Source of the DNA: Actinoalloteichus_B caeruleus
GTDB lineage: Bacteria > Actinomycetota > Actinomycetes > Mycobacteriales > Pseudonocardiaceae
DNA length: 64,000 bases
Assembly (NCBI RefSeq): GCF_000718005.1
Contig: NZ_JODV01000005.1
Reading direction: 5' to 3' (one strand)
The position numbers and the translations under genes are program-made. The notes beneath the pieces were generated by a model. The model was given only the letters and a program-made list of their open reading frames with translations, was not told the origin of the DNA and did not search any database. This document shows, one piece after another, positions 41,204 to 50,666 of the stretch. How positions within the stretch are numbered: position 1 is the stretch's first letter; each line of letters begins with the position of its first letter.

Positions 41204-42340
41204 TCAGTGCACCAACCGGACCGCCGCTGACTGCTCGGACGGCGTGACCGTGACCAGGTAGCGGTCGGGACCGGGCCTGCCGAGAGCCACCCACTCCCGG
41301 TAGGCCGCCTCGACCTCGTTCCACAGGTCACGCGGTCCGTCCTGCCTGACCTCACTCGTGCCCGGTCGGCCGTCGTAACGAACCCGGGCCCAGGACCGCG
41401 TGACCGCGTCCACCAGCAGGAGGGTGTGGGGAGCACCCCGGTCACGCGGAGGGGCGTGCCGCCAGCCGCAACCGGGCACCCGAACCCCGACCGCCCACCG
41501 CGCTTCCCAGGTCCCCGCGACCCGCCACGGTTCCAGCCCGGTACGGCTGAACCGCCCACCGGTCAGGCCGGTGAGCACCGACGGGGACACCACCGCGGGC
41601 CGGTGCTGGCGGAGCGGGAGCGCGTCCACCACGCCGAGCACCCGTCCGACCGCTCGGTCGTCCCCTGTCACGTCGAACCTCACCAGGGCGGCCGCCCCGG
41701 CGAACTCGCTCCGCACCGGGGCCACCACGGTTCCCCCGGTCCGGGTCTGCGCCACCCACGTCCACGGGAAGCCCCCGAGCCGCACGGCGGCCGTGGACAC
41801 CACCCGGTCGAAGGGTGCGCCGCCCGGGTCGCCGGCCGCTCCGTCCCCGCACACGACCCGGACCGAGAAGCCGTGCTCGGCCAGTGAGACCCTGGCGACC
41901 CCCGCCAGCACCCTGTCGACCTCCACCGACACCACGTTCTCCGAACCGAGCCGGGCTGCCAGCAGCGCCGTGCCGTACCCGGTGCCGGTGCCGATCTCCA
42001 GCACCCGGTTGCCCTCCTGGACGTCGAGGGCTTCCAGGACGCGGAGCAACAGGTCGGGGCGGGATGTCGAACTCGTGCAGTGCCGGCCGGTGCTGTCGGG
42101 CCACACGGTGTTCCCGTCGTCGAACTGCGTCAGCACGGGCGAGTTCGTGTAGACGGCGTCGTACCAGGCCGCCGGGTCGGCCTCCCGGTCAACCGGGCGT
42201 CTGCGCCCCGCCCCGTCGTCAATCCAGATCCGAGGGGGGACGAACCACTCCCGGCGGACCGAGGTGAACGCCGACCGCCAGGCCGAGCAGAGAAGACCGT
42301 GTTCCGCCAGTTCCGCGGCAAGCCGCTCTGTCCTCGTCAT
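41204..42340 (-). CDS. PIMT-like methyltransferase, as in ATP-grasp peptide systems
   Basis: The 378-residue protein is related to protein-L-isoaspartate O-methyltransferase. It shows the acceptor loop TSSTSRPDLLLRVLEAL (89-105), the SAM motif VLEIGTGTGYG (113-123), VVSVEVDRVLAG and FDRVVSTAAV, and a C-terminal extension of about 170 residues ending LWNEVEAAYREWVALGRPGPDRY. This extended form resembles by eye the methyltransferases of ATP-grasp peptide maturation (graspetide, imiditide), which turn Asp into aspartimide. No ATP-grasp enzyme or clear precursor is adjacent. ATG 42340 is chosen by family start; the ribosome site is weak. Confidence 0.8.
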   Translation of the reverse strand: MTRTERLAAELAEHGLLCSAWRSAFTSVRREWFVPPRIWIDDGAGRRRPVDREADPAAWYDAVYTNSPVLTQFDDGNTVWPDSTGRHCTSSTSRPDLLLRVLEALDVQEGNRVLEIGTGTGYGTALLAARLGSENVVSVEVDRVLAGVARVSLAEHGFSVRVVCGDGAAGDPGGAPFDRVVSTAAVRLGGFPWTWVAQTRTGGTVVAPVRSEFAGAAALVRFDVTGDDRAVGRVLGVVDALPLRQHRPAVVSPSVLTGLTGGRFSRTGLEPWRVAGTWEARWAVGVRVPGCGWRHAPPRDRGAPHTLLLVDAVTRSWARVRYDGRPGTSEVRQDGPRDLWNEVEAAYREWVALGRPGPDRYLVTVTPSEQSAAVRLVH

Positions 42341-42643
42341 CGCCCGCCGATGTCCCGTCGTTCGCTGGAAGCGCCGTGGACGTCCGTCGTTCGCCGCCGC
42401 CCGGGACGTGAGGCTCCAGGGGCGCCCGCTGCGCGGGAGGTGACGAACCACCCTGCGAGTATCGGTCCGGTCGCTGGAGATCCGCTGAACCGCGACTGGA
42501 TGCCGCTTCCAGCGGGTCGCCGCCGCGCCCAACCGGGAAGGTGATCCAGGCGTGGCAGGCAACTGGGCGCGTGCGGTGCGCGTCTTGTGGTTGTCGACGG
42601 TTCTCCAGTGCGAGGCGGGTGACTGCCTCGTGGAAGGACGGGA
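42341..42643. other. Divergent promoter region, no gene called
   Basis: Lies between the methyltransferase (minus) and histidine phosphatase (plus). Searched for a short peptide precursor on the minus strand: open frames exist but are long antisense extensions with no ribosome site. Confidence 0.45.
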
Positions 42644-43246
42644 ATGGCAAACCGACTGCTCTACCTGGTACGGCATGGCGAGTCACGTGACGACGAACTC
42701 ACCCCGGTTGGCTGGCAACAGGCCGAGTTGCTCGGCGCCCGGTTGCGGGACGTGCCCTTCCACGCGATCCACCACAGCACCGCGACCCGGGCGGTCCAGA
42801 CCCTGGACGCGCTCACCAAGTACCTGCCGGACGCGCCCGTCTACCCCTCCGACCTCCTGCGTGAGTTCATCCCGTCGATCCCGGATCCGGAGGAGCTGAC
42901 ACCGGCCCAGGCGGAGTTCTTCGAGAGCTTCCCCCAGGAGGTCCTGGACCGGGAGGGGCCGGCGCAGGCGACGGCCGCCCTGGCCCGCTACGGCGGCATC
43001 CCCCGAAGGGCGAAGGACGACATCCGGGAGTTGGTCGTCAGCCACGGCAACGTGATCAGGTGGTTCACGAGTGAGGCCCTGGGCGCGTCCGAGTCGACCT
43101 GGCTGAACATGATCGACTACAACTGCTCGCTCACCGTGCTGCTCTACCGGTCGGGGCGGGCCCCGGCCGTGGTCACCTACAACGACGTCGGACACCTGCC
43201 TCCCCAGTTGCGCGGCACCGAGTACCCGCAGGAGTGGCGGATCTGA
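42644..43246 (+). CDS. Histidine phosphatase superfamily protein
   Basis: The 200-residue protein has the RHG signature LVRHGESRDDELTPVGWQQA (His11) and the second histidine in VVSHGNVIRWF. Arg/His placement fits the phosphoglycerate-mutase-like branch of small phosphatases (PGAM5-like or broad-specificity). GGAAGG is six bases upstream of ATG 42644. Substrate unknown. Confidence 0.88.
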   Translation: MANRLLYLVRHGESRDDELTPVGWQQAELLGARLRDVPFHAIHHSTATRAVQTLDALTKYLPDAPVYPSDLLREFIPSIPDPEELTPAQAEFFESFPQEVLDREGPAQATAALARYGGIPRRAKDDIRELVVSHGNVIRWFTSEALGASESTWLNMIDYNCSLTVLLYRSGRAPAVVTYNDVGHLPPQLRGTEYPQEWRI

Positions 43247-43940
43247 CGGCCGCACGAGGGGCGCCCGTCCTCCCGTGGACTCGCCGACGCCGACCCCGAC
43301 CCCGTCGGTCGGGCTGGGTCGGCCACCCGGGCCCTCACCCCAGCTGGTCGGTGACCAGAGGGGTGGGAGGCGCCGTCCGCAGGTCTGTTTCACGTGAAAC
43401 CGGCGATCCCCCGGCGGCCCGGGTCCCGTTCGATCGCCCGATTGGTCGGCGGGGCCCTTCGGCCCCTGCGTGCGGCGGCCCGCTCCGCGAGCGCGCTCGG
43501 GGGCGAGTGGCGACCAGGTACGGCCGGGTCGGGGGAACGGGTGCTCGCCGTCGGATTGGCGCGACCGCCCCATGCCGGGCAGGCGGACCCGCCCCGGACC
43601 GGTACCTCCGGAGTTCCGGTTTTCCCCGACGTCCTGCGCCATCACCGCGTGACGGTACGGCTACCGAGCCCTCCTGGTGTCGGGGAGCGGGGTTGGGCGT
43701 GTGGGGTGGTGCCCGGGCCGGGAAGCGTGGGGTGCTCCCGCGTCGACCATCCGGTGTGGAGATCGTTCCTCTCCAGCGGGACGCGATTTCGACTCGGCTC
43801 GCGCCGAACCGATCCAGAATTCTGGACGCCCCTCGAAGTGTCACTCTCCGTCGACCAATTCCACCTGTATGGGTGGACTCTCTGGAGTGACGGGGGTAGA
43901 GGTGACACAGAACCACGGCGAGCATTTAAGGTCTGTGCCC
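43247..43940. other. About 690 bases without a supported gene
   Basis: The last part (about 43770-43940) is less GC-rich and probably carries the promoter of the aldo/keto reductase. Open frames on both strands in the first 500 bases look noncoding. Confidence 0.5.
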
Positions 43941-44903
43941 GTGGAACAGCGACGGCTTGGTGAGTCCGGTTTGACCGTGAGTGCCGTCGGCCTCGGCTGC
44001 AACAACCTCGGACGGCCCGGAACCGTGACGGAGAGCCTGGCCGGCGCCCGGTCCGTGGTGGACACGGCATTGGAGATGGGCATCACCTTCTTCGACGTCG
44101 CGGACGTCTACGGAGCCCCGAGGGGGCGGAGCGAGGAACTGCTCGGGCAGGCCCTGTCCGGACGTCGCGAGTACGCCGTGGTCGCGACGAAGTTCGGGAT
44201 GGACATGCAGGGGTTGAACGGCCCCGACTTCGGGTCCCGGGGCTCTCGCCGCTATGTGCGCCGGGCCGTGGAGTCGTCCCTGCGCAGGCTGAACACTGAG
44301 TGGATTGATCTCTACCAGTTACACAGACCGGATCCGGCTACCCCTGTCGAGGAAACCCTTTCGGTGCTGGACGACCTCGTCCGCGAGGGGAAGATCCGGT
44401 ACGTCGGTCACTGCAACCTCGCCGGCTGGCAACTCGCCGACGCCGCGTGGATCGCCAACACCGCCAAGTTGACCGCGCCCGTCGCCGCGCAGAACCACTA
44501 CTCCCTGCTGGAGCGCGAGGCCGAGCGTGAGGTCGTGCCGGTGTGCGAACGGTTCGGGGTCGGCCTGGTTCCGTACTTCCCGCTGGCCAACGGACTGCTC
44601 ACGGGCAAGTACGACCGCGACACCCCACCGCCACCCGGGAGCAGGCTCGCGGGGCGGCGGAGGTTGTTGGCGGAGGCCCCCTGGGATCGCATCGACCGCT
44701 TGCGGGACTTCGCCGCCCAGCGCAACCTCAGCCTGACCGATGTCGCGATCGGTTGGCTGGCCGCCCAGCCGACCGTCTCCACCGTGATCGCGGGGGCCAC
44801 CAGTCCCGAGCAGGTCAAGGCGAACGCCGTCGCCGGCACGTGGCAACCCACGCTGGAGGACCTCGTCGAGATCGACGCGATCTGCCCGCCGGGATCACGG
44901 TGA
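43941..44903 (+). CDS. Aldo/keto reductase family oxidoreductase
   Basis: The 320-residue TIM-barrel NADPH enzyme begins VEQRRLGESGLTVSAVGLG, the standard family start. GTG 43941 has AAGG nine bases upstream; the in-frame ATG at 43869 is less likely. FFDVADVYGAPRGRSEELLG holds the catalytic Asp and Tyr, VVATKFG the Lys and DLYQLHRPDP the His. The C-terminal cofactor motif (VIAGATSPEQV) is present. It resembles the YajO / AKR11-13 type; the substrate is unknown. Confidence 0.92.
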   Translation: MEQRRLGESGLTVSAVGLGCNNLGRPGTVTESLAGARSVVDTALEMGITFFDVADVYGAPRGRSEELLGQALSGRREYAVVATKFGMDMQGLNGPDFGSRGSRRYVRRAVESSLRRLNTEWIDLYQLHRPDPATPVEETLSVLDDLVREGKIRYVGHCNLAGWQLADAAWIANTAKLTAPVAAQNHYSLLEREAEREVVPVCERFGVGLVPYFPLANGLLTGKYDRDTPPPPGSRLAGRRRLLAEAPWDRIDRLRDFAAQRNLSLTDVAIGWLAAQPTVSTVIAGATSPEQVKANAVAGTWQPTLEDLVEIDAICPPGSR

Positions 44904-45010
44904 CGCCAAGTCCCGCCCGACGGTGCCCTCCAGGGGCTACTCGGTAGTAAGTTCCTGCTGGGACTGTTCGGACGGGTCAACGGAGACCCGATGACGGCGA
45001 GGGAGTACGG

Positions 45011-45772
45011 ATGCAGATCACGGGCAGTGCGGCCATCGTGACCGGGGGAGCCTCCGGCCTGGGCGGGGCTACCGCGCGGGCACTGGCCGAGGCGGGCGCC
45101 AAGGTCTTCGTGCTGGACCTGCCGGCCGCCCTGGAACGTGCCGAGGACGTCGACGGGGTCGAGCGGATCGCGGCCGACGTCACCAGCGCCGAGCAGGTGT
45201 CGGCGGCGATCGGCAGGGCGGTCGACTCGGGAGCGCCCCTGCGGTTCGCCGTCAACTGCGCCGGCATCGGCAACGCGGGGCGCATCCTGAGCAGGAAGGG
45301 CGTGCACGACCTGGAGCTCTTCCGGCGCGTCGTCGAGGTCAACCTGATCGGAACGTTCAACGTCACCAGGCTCGCCGCCGAGCAGATCGCCAGGACGGAG
45401 CCGGTGGACGAGGCCGGACAGCGTGGCGTCGTGATCAACACGGCGTCCGTCGCCGCCTTCGACGGTCAGGTCGGGCAGGCGGCGTACTCGGCGTCGAAGG
45501 GTGGAGTGGCCGGCCTGACGCTGCCGGCGGCCAGGGACCTCGCGTCCTCGGGCATCCGGGTCATGACGATCGCCCCCGGAATCCTGGACACCCCGATGAT
45601 GGCCGGCGTGACCGAGGAGTTCCGGAAGAACCTGGCGGCGAACGTACCCTTCCCGCAACGCTTCGGCCGGCCCGAGGAGTACGCCAGGTTGGCACTGTCC
45701 ATCATCGACCAGGACTACCTCAACGGCGAGGTGATCCGCCTCGACGGTTCGCTGCGGATGCCGCCGCGCTGA
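45011..45772 (+). CDS. SDR oxidoreductase, 3-hydroxyacyl-CoA dehydrogenase type II-like
   Basis: The 253-residue classical SDR has TGGASGLG (cofactor), NCAGIGNAG, the catalytic Ser in NTASVAAFDG and Tyr/Lys in YSASKGG. The sequence AAFDGQVGQAAYSASKGG and IAPGILDTPMMAG closely match the HSD17B10 / FadB2-like group that oxidises 3-hydroxyacyl-CoA. GGGAG five bases upstream of ATG 45011 gives the start. It follows the AKR by 107 bases and may share its transcript. Confidence 0.92.
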   Translation: MQITGSAAIVTGGASGLGGATARALAEAGAKVFVLDLPAALERAEDVDGVERIAADVTSAEQVSAAIGRAVDSGAPLRFAVNCAGIGNAGRILSRKGVHDLELFRRVVEVNLIGTFNVTRLAAEQIARTEPVDEAGQRGVVINTASVAAFDGQVGQAAYSASKGGVAGLTLPAARDLASSGIRVMTIAPGILDTPMMAGVTEEFRKNLAANVPFPQRFGRPEEYARLALSIIDQDYLNGEVIRLDGSLRMPPR

Positions 45773-45775
45773 GCA

Positions 45776-45819
45776 GCGGGCACGCCGGGCGCCTCGTTCG
45801 CCGGGCGCCCGGTGCCCGC
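45776..45819. terminator. Hairpin terminator after the SDR gene
   Basis: GCGGGCAC and GTGCCCGC pair, with a second GGGCGCC pairing inside, three bases after the stop. It could also end transcripts entering from the right. Confidence 0.7.
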
Positions 45820-46788
45820 CCCGGCCCCACCACCGCCGCCGCTCCACACAGGGGAGGGGCCAGCGCCGCCGCCCGCGCCGGCCACGGCGCCACGCCGGCC
45901 CGGTCCTCGAGCCGGCACGAGGGTGTGGCCCACCCGCTCGAGATCCAGGGATGCGCACGACGCCTTCCCCAGCCATCGCCCCGCCTCGTGCGTGCTCCCG
46001 CCGGGGCCGGCCGGCCGTGGCTCCTCGTCCCCAGCGGAGTCCGGACCGGGCGGAACGTCGACCGCGCCGCACCACACGCGGCGAACCGGTGCCCCTCGCC
46101 ACGGGACCCAGGCCCGCCGGAGCGAGGAGCGGCAGCTCACCTCGCTCGCCAGCACGACACCCCGATGCGGCCATTCGGGTGGTGTCGGCGAATTCGGGTT
46201 TCGCCGCTCCCGCACGGGGAATTCCGCTACCAACGGAGACAGACCACCGTGGACGGCAGGATCGGCGAGGCCGTCATCAGGGACACGCGGGGGTGGTACG
46301 GCGTGTGGGGAACGGGCGCCACGCATACCCCCACCCTCCCTGGGGGGCAGCCCCGTGGCCAGTCTAGGAGAGCGGGGGTGCGCGGGACCACCACCGCAAG
46401 GTCCCCTGTGGACAGGAGTGGCGCTGTGGATGACTCGCCGGCCTCGGGAGCCGTCGACTCGACGCCCCCGTCCCGCGCTGGTACTCCGGAAGCGGACCAC
46501 GGACCCAACCCGCGTTCCCGAGTTCACCGCCGGCCACCACGAACCAGCCTCGCGACCGAGGAGCACTCCGAGGTCGGCTGAGGCACGGGCCGGCCGCCGT
46601 ACCCCCCCTGTCCACGGCGGCCGGGTCGCCCGTCCCGCTCCGCCAGCCTCCCCCCGGCGGAGCGGGACGTTCCACGTCGGTCCCCGGTTCACCCGTCCGC
46701 GTCAGCGCGGGACGAACCGCCGGCTGGCACCGAGCGGGGGACGCCGGGTCCCCGCGCTGCGCGGACCGGTGCCAGCCGGCGGAGACGC
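45820..46788. other. About 970 bases between convergent genes, no protein gene supported
   Basis: The stretch contains repeat copy B (46321-46366) and TGTGGA boxes at 46407 and 46425, and ends with the glycan block's 3' end. Open frames on both strands give Arg/Pro-rich products without ribosome sites. A noncoding transcript from the repeat leftward to the terminator is possible. Confidence 0.5.
46321..46366 (-). repeat. Dispersed 46-bp element, copy B
   Basis: Second copy of the element at 38892-38936. It again begins (minus strand) with TAGACTGGCC and ends at GGGTATGCGT. The flanking sequences differ. Confidence 0.65.
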
Positions 46789-49700
46789 TCAGTCCAACGG
46801 TTCCGGAGGGCGAGGGGCCGCCCGCCGTGCCGATCGCGTCACCGCCCGCCGGCGCAGGGCGGAACCGAGCAGCAACCGGTCCACCCCGGCCACCTGACCC
46901 GGCTGCTTCCTGCTCCGCTGCAACAAGGACAGCACGCCACCCGCGCCCCGGTCGGCACCCGCCAACCGCACCAGTTGGGCGCGTGTCCGTTCGTCCAGCT
47001 CGTTGCGGAACCTGACCAGGAGCGTGCCGGCGAACTGGGCCAGCGCCGGGAGGTGGTTGGCGGCGCCCACGTCGAGCAGTTCGCGTTGGGCGTCGGTGAG
47101 CCGCCCGAAGACGCCCAACGAGGACAGCACCAGCCTGAGGTCGCTGGCGGGCAGCACGGCGTCGAGGTCCTCCTCCCGCCGGCCGGACACGTTCGCGTCG
47201 TGCTGCCGGTACGACTGCAGCGGCCGGTCCACGAAGGCGATCCGCCCGGTGGCCAGCGCGCACAACGCGGTCCAGTGATCGTGGAACGCGACGGTGTGGC
47301 GGGGCGGGAACGGCAGCACACCGTCCCGGACCAGCTCCGCCCTGACCAGTGATGCGCCACCGGTCACCGTGTTCAACAGCAGCAGCGAGGCCAGGTCCTC
47401 CCACTGGTTGCGGCGCCTGTTCCAGAAGGAGTCCGCGAAGACCGTCCCAGCCTGGTCCACCAGGCGCATGTCCGCGTAGGCCAGGGCCACGCCCGGGTCC
47501 TCCAGCTCCGCGAGCAGCACCTGGAGCTTGTCGCTGTCCCACACGTCGTCCTGGTCGCACATGGCGACGGCGTCGGCGTCGGCGGGGACCAGGCTCAGGG
47601 CCCGCTCGAAGTTCCGGTAGAAGCCGACGTTCTCGTCGTGTTCCACCAGCACGAACCGCTCGTCCCCTCCGATCAGCTCCCGGATGGACGCCCGGGCCGC
47701 CGGGGAGGAGGCGTCGTCGGCGATCACGCACACCCAGTTCTGGTGGGTCTGGGCGCGGAGGGAGTCGAACTGTTCGGCGAGGAAACCGGGTTCGGGTTCG
47801 TAGGTGGCCATCGCCACGACCACTCGCGACCCGGCGGGGACCGGCCACTCGACCCGCACCGGTCGGATCCCGGTGCCGGGGGCCACCCGCAGCTCCGGCA
47901 GGTCCCGGTACAGCCGACTACCGTCGGCCAGTTCGACCCGCAGGCACAACTGGTAGGACGCCGGCGCGGTGATCGGGGCCAGCGGGACGGACACCAGCAG
48001 CCCGGTGTTCTCGGAGACGGGGACACCGGCCGCGCCCAGCGCGCTGTGCACGTCGGGGCGGGAGTAACCGTAGTTGACCGGGTGTTCCCGGCCGTCCACC
48101 AGCAGTGAGACCCGGCGGATCGGGAGGTCGGCGTGGGCCACCCAGCCCGACAACTCCACCACCTGACCCCGGCCCACCCGCACCGGTTCGTCCGGTACCC
48201 GGACGTCCCAGTGCAGGGCGGCGTCCCGTGCCGCCCTCGTCTGCTTGCGGATGCGGGTCGCGGCGAGCTGCGCCGCCGGCGGTAAGTAGCCGTGCAACCG
48301 GCGTAACACGCCGTCCGGCTCCTCCCCGCCACGACCGAGGACCAGGTCGCGCGTCCCTCGCACCGCCCGCAGCGCCGGCCACACGTAGCGGTGACCGAGG
48401 CTGACCAGACCGGCCGACTCCAGCTTGTCCAGCCGGGACCTGGTGCGCGCCAGCCGCTGCCTCGCCTCGGTCTCGGCCGCCAACAGCCGCTCGTTCTCCG
48501 CGTAGGCGGCACTCGCCTCGCGAACCGTGTCGGACAGTTCGGCCAGCGCGGTGGCGAACCGCTGGTCGAGCTGCGCGGCCCGCTCCTGGACCTGGTCGAG
48601 CTGCTGGGTGGCCTCGGCCAGCCGGTGCAGCAGGGCCTCCCGGTCCTCCTCGACGCGTTCGAGGTGGTTCTCCAGCTCGCCGAGCTCACGGCGGAACTCG
48701 TCCCGCAACTGCGCCAGCTCGGTACGCGTGCGGTCCAGGTCACCGTCGCTGGCGGCCAGCCGCCGGTGCGCCTCCTCGAAGTCGGCCAGCAGCTTGCGGT
48801 GGGCGTCGAGCGTCGCGCGCACACCCGGCAGCCCACCCGCGACGGACCAGACCGGAACCGGTGCCGTCGCCGAGGTCTCCTGTTCGAGCGGGGCGGAAGC
48901 CGGGGGACGCGGCCCGCTCACGACCTCCTGGAAGCCCTCCTCCGCGGCGAGCAGCTCGAACCACCGCTCGTCGAGCACGGACGTCAGGTCGACCAGGCCG
49001 CACAGCTCCGCCAGCACGTCCCGGATGCTCGCGCCATGCCCCCAGGGGTGGGCGGAGCCGGTGGCGGTGATCTCCCTGGCGAACTCCAACAAGGCGCGCA
49101 ACAACGCCAGTTCGGCATCGACACCGGTGCCCGCCACCCACTCGCGGTCGATGCGGTGCGCGCCCCCGTCGTCGGCGATGATGAAGTTGCCCGGGTGGAC
49201 GTCGAGGAAGTCGGCGGGGAGCACCGGCTTCCCCGGGTGGCCGGGCAGGTACGGGTGGCGGGGGTCGGAGTCGGCCAGTTCCCGGGCGTTGTGCAGGATG
49301 GCGTCGCGCCACCCCCGCAACAGGATCGTCGTCTGCTTCAGGTTCCCCGAGTTCAGGCTGTCCAGGATGTGCCGGTCCAGCGGTGCGCCCGTCAGCCACG
49401 GTTCCTCGCCGCTCTCCCGCTGCCGCAGCCACCGGGGTGCCTGGCCGCCGTCCGCGGTCCGGTCCGCGTGCGGGCGCAGGCCGGCGGCGTCCGGCACCGG
49501 GCGGAGCACCAGGTCGGTGTCCAGGCGGCGCACCCGCCGCCACTCCGGCAGGCGGCCCATCGTCACGATCCAGCCGAGGGCCGGGTCGACCAGCCTGGCC
49601 AGCGCCTCCTCCGACCTGGCGGCCAACACCAGGAAACTGGGGGCCGTGGCCGCGCCGAAACCCTCGGCGGCCGCCATGCGGTGCAGCGAGCGGGCCGGGG

Positions 49701-50526
49701 CGGCCACCTCGCCACCCCCGAAGGCACCCAACAGCGGGTGGCGCACGAGCTTGTCCGCCAGGTCCGAGGCTCCCCGCCCCGCGTAGGCGCGTTCGTCCAG
49801 GATCACCCGGGGGAGTTTGTAGTCCGGGAACGGCAGCAGCCAGCGCTGGGCGGACAGCCCGGCCGAGCGCAACATGTCGCCGAGGACCCTGCGCGTCCAG
49901 GTTCGCGGTCCTCGCCCCTCCCCGGGGAAACCCGCGGCCGGGTAGTCGGCGAGGCCCAGGTAGGAACGGTCGTGGTGCGGTTCTGGTTGACCCAGGAGGT
50001 AGCCGAGACCGAGCTGGTTCTCGATCGCGAGGGCCAGCACGCCGTCCTCGGCGAGCGCGGCCGCCGTCGCCCGGAGCAGGTCGGGCGGCGGGGTGCCCTG
50101 GTGGACCGCGTGTTCCACCAGGCCGCACAGGACGGCGAGGTCGGCGGTGCCCTCCTGGCCCTCGGCCGCGAGAGCGGACACCACGTCGCCCTGGACCACC
50201 CGCGCGCCGTCGAGGTCGCGGCAGCGTTCCTCGGCCGCCTCGGCCCGGGGGGCCTCGCCCTCGATCCCGAGCACGTCCAACCCGGCCTCGGCCAGGGCCC
50301 TGGTCAGCACACCCGATCCGCACCCGAGGTCGAGGGCGCGCATCCCCGGGCGGAGACGCAGCGGTGCCAGCAGCCCGACCCGTTGCGGGTGCAGGTGGTA
50401 CGCCGTCTCCCAGCTCGTGACACCGGCCGCCAGTTCCGGTGAGCCGGCGCTCACGTCCCGGGCGTTCCGGAGGATCGTCAGCACCTCGTCCTCGGCGCCG
50501 TCCGCGTACTCGATGCCGTCTCGCAC
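46789..50526 (-). CDS. Multidomain methyltransferase / kinase-like / coiled-coil / GT2 glycosyltransferase
   Basis: The 1245 residues form one open frame. The order is a class I methyltransferase (about 1-240; LDLGCGSG at 65-72); a second domain (about 240-510) with DVHPGN (442-447) and RIDREW (458-463), which recall the catalytic and metal loops of APH-like kinases; a long coiled coil (about 560-700); a beta-rich region (about 720-950) with WVAHADLPIRRVSLLVDGR; and a GT2 rhamnosyltransferase-like domain (about 955-1190) with VVVAMATYEPEP and CDQDDVWDSDKL. This resembles chain-length control and capping proteins of surface glycans, in which methylation or phosphorylation ends the chain. It is the last (3') gene of the minus-strand glycan block. 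Confidence 0.85.
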   Translation of the reverse strand: MRDGIEYADGAEDEVLTILRNARDVSAGSPELAAGVTSWETAYHLHPQRVGLLAPLRLRPGMRALDLGCGSGVLTRALAEAGLDVLGIEGEAPRAEAAEERCRDLDGARVVQGDVVSALAAEGQEGTADLAVLCGLVEHAVHQGTPPPDLLRATAAALAEDGVLALAIENQLGLGYLLGQPEPHHDRSYLGLADYPAAGFPGEGRGPRTWTRRVLGDMLRSAGLSAQRWLLPFPDYKLPRVILDERAYAGRGASDLADKLVRHPLLGAFGGGEVAAPARSLHRMAAAEGFGAATAPSFLVLAARSEEALARLVDPALGWIVTMGRLPEWRRVRRLDTDLVLRPVPDAAGLRPHADRTADGGQAPRWLRQRESGEEPWLTGAPLDRHILDSLNSGNLKQTTILLRGWRDAILHNARELADSDPRHPYLPGHPGKPVLPADFLDVHPGNFIIADDGGAHRIDREWVAGTGVDAELALLRALLEFAREITATGSAHPWGHGASIRDVLAELCGLVDLTSVLDERWFELLAAEEGFQEVVSGPRPPASAPLEQETSATAPVPVWSVAGGLPGVRATLDAHRKLLADFEEAHRRLAASDGDLDRTRTELAQLRDEFRRELGELENHLERVEEDREALLHRLAEATQQLDQVQERAAQLDQRFATALAELSDTVREASAAYAENERLLAAETEARQRLARTRSRLDKLESAGLVSLGHRYVWPALRAVRGTRDLVLGRGGEEPDGVLRRLHGYLPPAAQLAATRIRKQTRAARDAALHWDVRVPDEPVRVGRGQVVELSGWVAHADLPIRRVSLLVDGREHPVNYGYSRPDVHSALGAAGVPVSENTGLLVSVPLAPITAPASYQLCLRVELADGSRLYRDLPELRVAPGTGIRPVRVEWPVPAGSRVVVAMATYEPEPGFLAEQFDSLRAQTHQNWVCVIADDASSPAARASIRELIGGDERFVLVEHDENVGFYRNFERALSLVPADADAVAMCDQDDVWDSDKLQVLLAELEDPGVALAYADMRLVDQAGTVFADSFWNRRRNQWEDLASLLLLNTVTGGASLVRAELVRDGVLPFPPRHTVAFHDHWTALCALATGRIAFVDRPLQSYRQHDANVSGRREEDLDAVLPASDLRLVLSSLGVFGRLTDAQRELLDVGAANHLPALAQFAGTLLVRFRNELDERTRAQLVRLAGADRGAGGVLSLLQRSRKQPGQVAGVDRLLLGSALRRRAVTRSARRAAPRPPEPLD

Positions 50527-50666
50527 GTGTCCCTCAGCCTCTGCTCGCCGTTCCGTCGGTCACGCGGTGCGTCCCGCCACGTGTGGCGCCTCGCCCCACT
50601 CGCCGGGCGACCACCCGGCGAGTCGATCTTGACTGTGCTGGGTGGTCGGCCGACGGGCAGGGGTGG

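Noticed and set aside
46389..46431. DnaA boxes (TGTGGACAG, TGTGGATGA)
   Set aside because: Two imperfect boxes without an AT-rich unwinding region or dnaA nearby do not make an origin.
45715..46692. 325-codon minus-strand frame in the convergent gap
   Set aside because: It runs through the terminator and into the SDR gene; Arg/Gly/Pro-rich and without ribosome site.
46364..47848. 494-codon minus-strand frame under the 1245-aa gene
   Set aside because: It is a frame shadow; the glycosyltransferase motifs are in the other frame.
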